NCBI RefSeq assembly: GCF_004216535.1 | Contig: NZ_SGWX01000001.1 | Location: forward strand, 3,658,001-3,722,000 | Origin: Xylanimonas ulmi | GTDB taxonomy: Bacteria; Actinomycetota; Actinomycetes; Actinomycetales; Cellulomonadaceae | DNA: 64,000 bases | Direction of reading: 5' to 3' | Part shown: one piece after another, positions 61,721-64,000 of the stretch | Layout of the letters: each line of letters opens with the position of its first letter | Numbering within the stretch: the first letter of the stretch is position 1 | Notes under the pieces: model-generated | Database searches by the model: none | Seen by the model: the letters and a program-made list of their open reading frames with translations, nothing else | What the model was told of the DNA's origin: nothing | Translations under genes and position numbers: made by a program

Positions 61721-63190
61721 GTGCAGAACCTCACCGTCGGGCCGCCGACGCGCCTCATCCTCGCCTTCACCCTTCCCCTGCTGATCGGCAACGTCTTCCA
61801 GCAGGTCTACACATTCACCGACGCTGTCGTCGTCGGGCGAATGCTCGGGCTCGACGCGCTCGCCGCGGTCGGCGCCTCGGGCAGCCTCGTGTTCCTGCTC
61901 GTCGGCTTCTCGTGGGGCGCCAGCGCGGGCCTGGCCATCCCCATCGCCCGCGCGTTCGGCGCGGGCGATCTGGCGGGGGTGCGCCGGTACACCGCGGCCG
62001 GGGCCTACGTGTCGGCCGGCATCGCCGCGGTCATCACCACCGTGGGGGTCGTGTTCGCCCACGACCTGCTGCGGCTGCTCGACACCCCGCCCGAGATCAT
62101 CGACCAGGCGGGGGTCTTCCTGACCGTGACGTTCGCGGGCGCGGGCGTGACGGTGGCCTTCAACTACCTCTCGGCGGCCATCCGCGCACTGGGCGACAGC
62201 CGCACGCCGCTGTACTTCCTCATCGCCTCGTCGCTGCTCAACGCGGGACTCGTGGCGCTGCTGGTCGGCGTCGCGCACTGGGGTGTGGCGGGCGCGGCCG
62301 CGGCGACGGTGCTGGCGCAGATCGCCTCGGTGGTCGCGTGCCTCGCGCTGATCGCGCGGCGCATGCCGCTGCTGCGCCTGAGCCGCGCGGACTGGGCGGC
62401 CGGTCGCGGCAGCCTGCGCGAGCCGCTGCGCATGGGCCTGCCCATGGGCTTTCAGATGTCGGTCATCGCGATCGGGGCCGTCGTGCTGCAGTTCGCGGTC
62501 AACGGCCTGGGCGCCGTCTCGGTGGCCGCGTTCACGGCGGCCATGCGCGTCGACCAGCTCGCGGTCGCGCCGCTCAACTCGTTCGGCGTCGCGATGGTCA
62601 CCTACACCGCGCAGAACCGCGGGGCGCGCCAGTGGCGCCGCATCAGGGTCGGCGCACTGCGCACCAGCCTGGTGGCGGTCGGCGTCGCGGTGGTGCTCGG
62701 CGTTGTGCTGGTGACGTTCGCGCAGCCCATCGTGGGCCTGTTCGTCGGCCCCGGGCAGCCCGAGGTGCTCGCCATGGCCCGCACGTACTTCCTGGTCAAC
62801 GGGGGTCTGTACGCGGTGCTGAGCCTGCTGTTCGTGCTGCGCAACGTGGTCCAGGGCATGGGCCTGTCGAGCGTCCCGACCCTCGCGGGCGCACTCGAAC
62901 TGGTCATGCGCTCGGCGGCCGCCTTGGTGCTCGTGCGGCACTTCGGGTTCGTGGGCGTGGCCTGGGCCGCCCCGCTCGCCTGGGCCGGGGCGCTGACGCC
63001 GGTGGCCTTCGCCTGGTCGCGGCAGCGGCGCCTGCTCGCGGAGCGCGAGCGCGAGGACGCGACGGCGCACGAGCGACTGCCCGCGCCGCCGTCGCCCGCC
63101 GCCGCGCCGCCCGCCACAGGAGGCTTGGCGCGCGGCGGCGCTCAGTGCGCCGTGGCTCCCACCAGCTCGCCCTCACGCGCGGCGTCCTGA
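61721..63190 (+). CDS. MATE-family efflux transporter
   Basis: 489-residue transporter with twelve helices, exporting drugs or metabolites in exchange for Na+ or H+. The N-terminal LILAFTLPLLIGNVFQQVYTF and FTDAVVVGRMLG are typical of the DinF/NorM-like group, and the second half repeats the pattern (GLPMGFQMSVIAIGAVVLQ). GTG 61721 start. Its last 49 bases overlap the end of the convergent ABC exporter gene. Confidence 0.92.
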   Translation: MQNLTVGPPTRLILAFTLPLLIGNVFQQVYTFTDAVVVGRMLGLDALAAVGASGSLVFLLVGFSWGASAGLAIPIARAFGAGDLAGVRRYTAAGAYVSAGIAAVITTVGVVFAHDLLRLLDTPPEIIDQAGVFLTVTFAGAGVTVAFNYLSAAIRALGDSRTPLYFLIASSLLNAGLVALLVGVAHWGVAGAAAATVLAQIASVVACLALIARRMPLLRLSRADWAAGRGSLREPLRMGLPMGFQMSVIAIGAVVLQFAVNGLGAVSVAAFTAAMRVDQLAVAPLNSFGVAMVTYTAQNRGARQWRRIRVGALRTSLVAVGVAVVLGVVLVTFAQPIVGLFVGPGQPEVLAMARTYFLVNGGLYAVLSLLFVLRNVVQGMGLSSVPTLAGALELVMRSAAALVLVRHFGFVGVAWAAPLAWAGALTPVAFAWSRQRRLLAEREREDATAHERLPAPPSPAAAPPATGGLARGGAQCAVAPTSSPSRAAS

Positions 63191-64000
63191 TCGCCGTCAG
63201 CCTCACGGCCGCCGTTGGGCTCGCGGGCGCCGTCGGGCGTGTCGATGCGCATCGCCTCGACGAACTCGCCGTACAGCGCGTCGGTCGCGAGCAGGTGCGC
63301 GTGCGTGCCCGTGGCGCGCACGCGCCCGCCGTCCATGACGACGATGCGGTCGGCGTCGACGACGGTCGACAGCCGGTGCGCGACGGTCACGACGGCGCCG
63401 GTCGTGGCGGCCTCGGCGATGGCCGCGTGGATCGCGGCCTCGGTGCGCCCGTCGAGCTGGGACGTCGCCTCGTCGAGCAGCAGCACGTCGGCGTTCGCGA
63501 GCAGCGCGCGGGCCAACGCGATGCGCTGGCGCTGCCCGCCCGAGACCGAGGAGGACACGAGCGAGGTGTCGAGGCCCTCGGGCAGCGCGGCGACCTGCTC
63601 CGTGAGCTGGACGGTGTCGAGCACCGCGGCGACCTGCGCGTCGGTCGCCTCGGGGTGGGCGATGAGCAGGTTGTCGCGGATCGTGCCGGGGATCACCGGG
63701 GTGTCCTGCTCGACGAACGCGAACCGGGCGCGCGTCTGCGCGGGGGTCAGGTCGGCGTAGGGGACGCCGTCGACGCGGATCTGCCCGGACGTGGGGTCGA
63801 GGAACCGCAGCGCGAGCGAGAGCACCGACGTCTTGCCGGCGCCCGACGGCCCGACGAACGCGGTGTGGCCCGTGCGCGGGATCGCGATGGACAGGTCGCG
63901 CACGACGTCCTCGCCCTCCTCGCTGTAGCGCGCGGTCACGCCGTCGAACTCCAGGACCGGACGCTCGGGGTCGGCGGTGCGCCCAGCCGTGCCCGACGAC
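63142..64000 (-). CDS. ABC exporter ATPase-permease, C-terminal part (runs off the right edge)
   Basis: Only the nucleotide-binding domain of a fused ABC exporter (MsbA/Lipid A- or drug-type) is in the window. Walker A GPSGAGKTS, Q-loop FVEQDTPVIPG, signature SSVSGGQRQRIALARALL, Walker B VLLLDEATSQLD and switch His (VAHRLSTVVDAD) are intact. The tail is Gly/Asp/Glu-rich. The membrane half lies upstream, beyond base 64000. Tail-to-tail overlap of 49 bases with the MATE gene. Confidence 0.93.
   Translation of the reverse strand, partial: SSGTAGRTADPERPVLEFDGVTARYSEEGEDVVRDLSIAIPRTGHTAFVGPSGAGKTSVLSLALRFLDPTSGQIRVDGVPYADLTPAQTRARFAFVEQDTPVIPGTIRDNLLIAHPEATDAQVAAVLDTVQLTEQVAALPEGLDTSLVSSSVSGGQRQRIALARALLANADVLLLDEATSQLDGRTEAAIHAAIAEAATTGAVVTVAHRLSTVVDADRIVVMDGGRVRATGTHAHLLATDALYGEFVEAMRIDTPDGAREPNGGREADGDQDAAREGELVGATAH

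Overview
The window is high-GC DNA (about 70 percent or more by eye) from an actinobacterium. Likely leaderless promoters (TAnnnT six or seven bases before ATG or GTG), many GTG starts, menaquinone genes, ResABC-type cytochrome c biogenesis, DisA and dispersed copies of GGTCTCGACAGGCTCGACC all point to order Micrococcales, probably a plant-polymer degrader near Cellulomonadaceae or Promicromonosporaceae. Genus cannot be fixed from the sequence alone. No rRNA, tRNA or CRISPR array was seen, and apart from the decayed insertion sequence no stretch over 300 bases lacks a gene.

Layout. 1-3030: a glycerol operon on the minus strand (glpD, glpF, partial glpK). 3128-10327: housekeeping genes (small ArgA-type acetyltransferase, mutY, disA, radA, proC) with two unknown membrane-anchored proteins. 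10329-21307: an L-arabinose locus with a LacI-type regulator, araB-araD-araA, a ChvE-GguA-GguB sugar importer and a GH51 arabinofuranosidase. 21318-25439: a foreign-looking island with a 620-residue unknown protein, three small proteins and a decayed ISAs1-type transposase. 25497-27716: TetR plus an ABC exporter. 27882-32470: a second sugar importer (YtfQ-YtfR-YtfT-YjfF type). 32482-38184: a SWIM-SNF2 helicase and a KtrA/KtrB potassium system. 38256-43710: deacetylase, a 32-residue basic protein, HAD phosphatase, glutaredoxin, Rex, a repeat cluster, YceI with MarR, and a histidine phosphatase. 43707-48011: resA-ccdA-resB-ccsB. 48733-56928: menA, menE, menB, menC and menD with a DUF3048 lipoprotein. 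56925-64000: HtrA protease, a TetR-DUF6230-DUF6114 cassette, a MATE transporter and the end of an ABC exporter.

How the parts fit. The arabinose genes form a scavenging system: AbfA releases arabinose from arabinan or arabinoxylan fragments, two importers bring in pyranose or furanose forms, and AraA, AraB and AraD convert arabinose to xylulose-5-phosphate. Three near-identical palindromes (before araB, chvE and ytfQ) link them into one regulon, and in all three the right half-site is also a -10 hexamer (TAACAT), so repressor binding would block RNA polymerase directly. The island sits inside this locus. The redox-related block (glutaredoxin, Rex, cytochrome c maturation, menaquinone synthesis) supports respiration.

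The most unusual material is the island (unknown 620-residue protein with a Cys/His cluster, divergent small proteins including a 29-residue membrane peptide), the family of dispersed and tandem repeats, in-frame 15- and 18-bp minisatellites in at least five coding sequences, and a palindrome at 53311 fitting both Rex and CRP-family operators.
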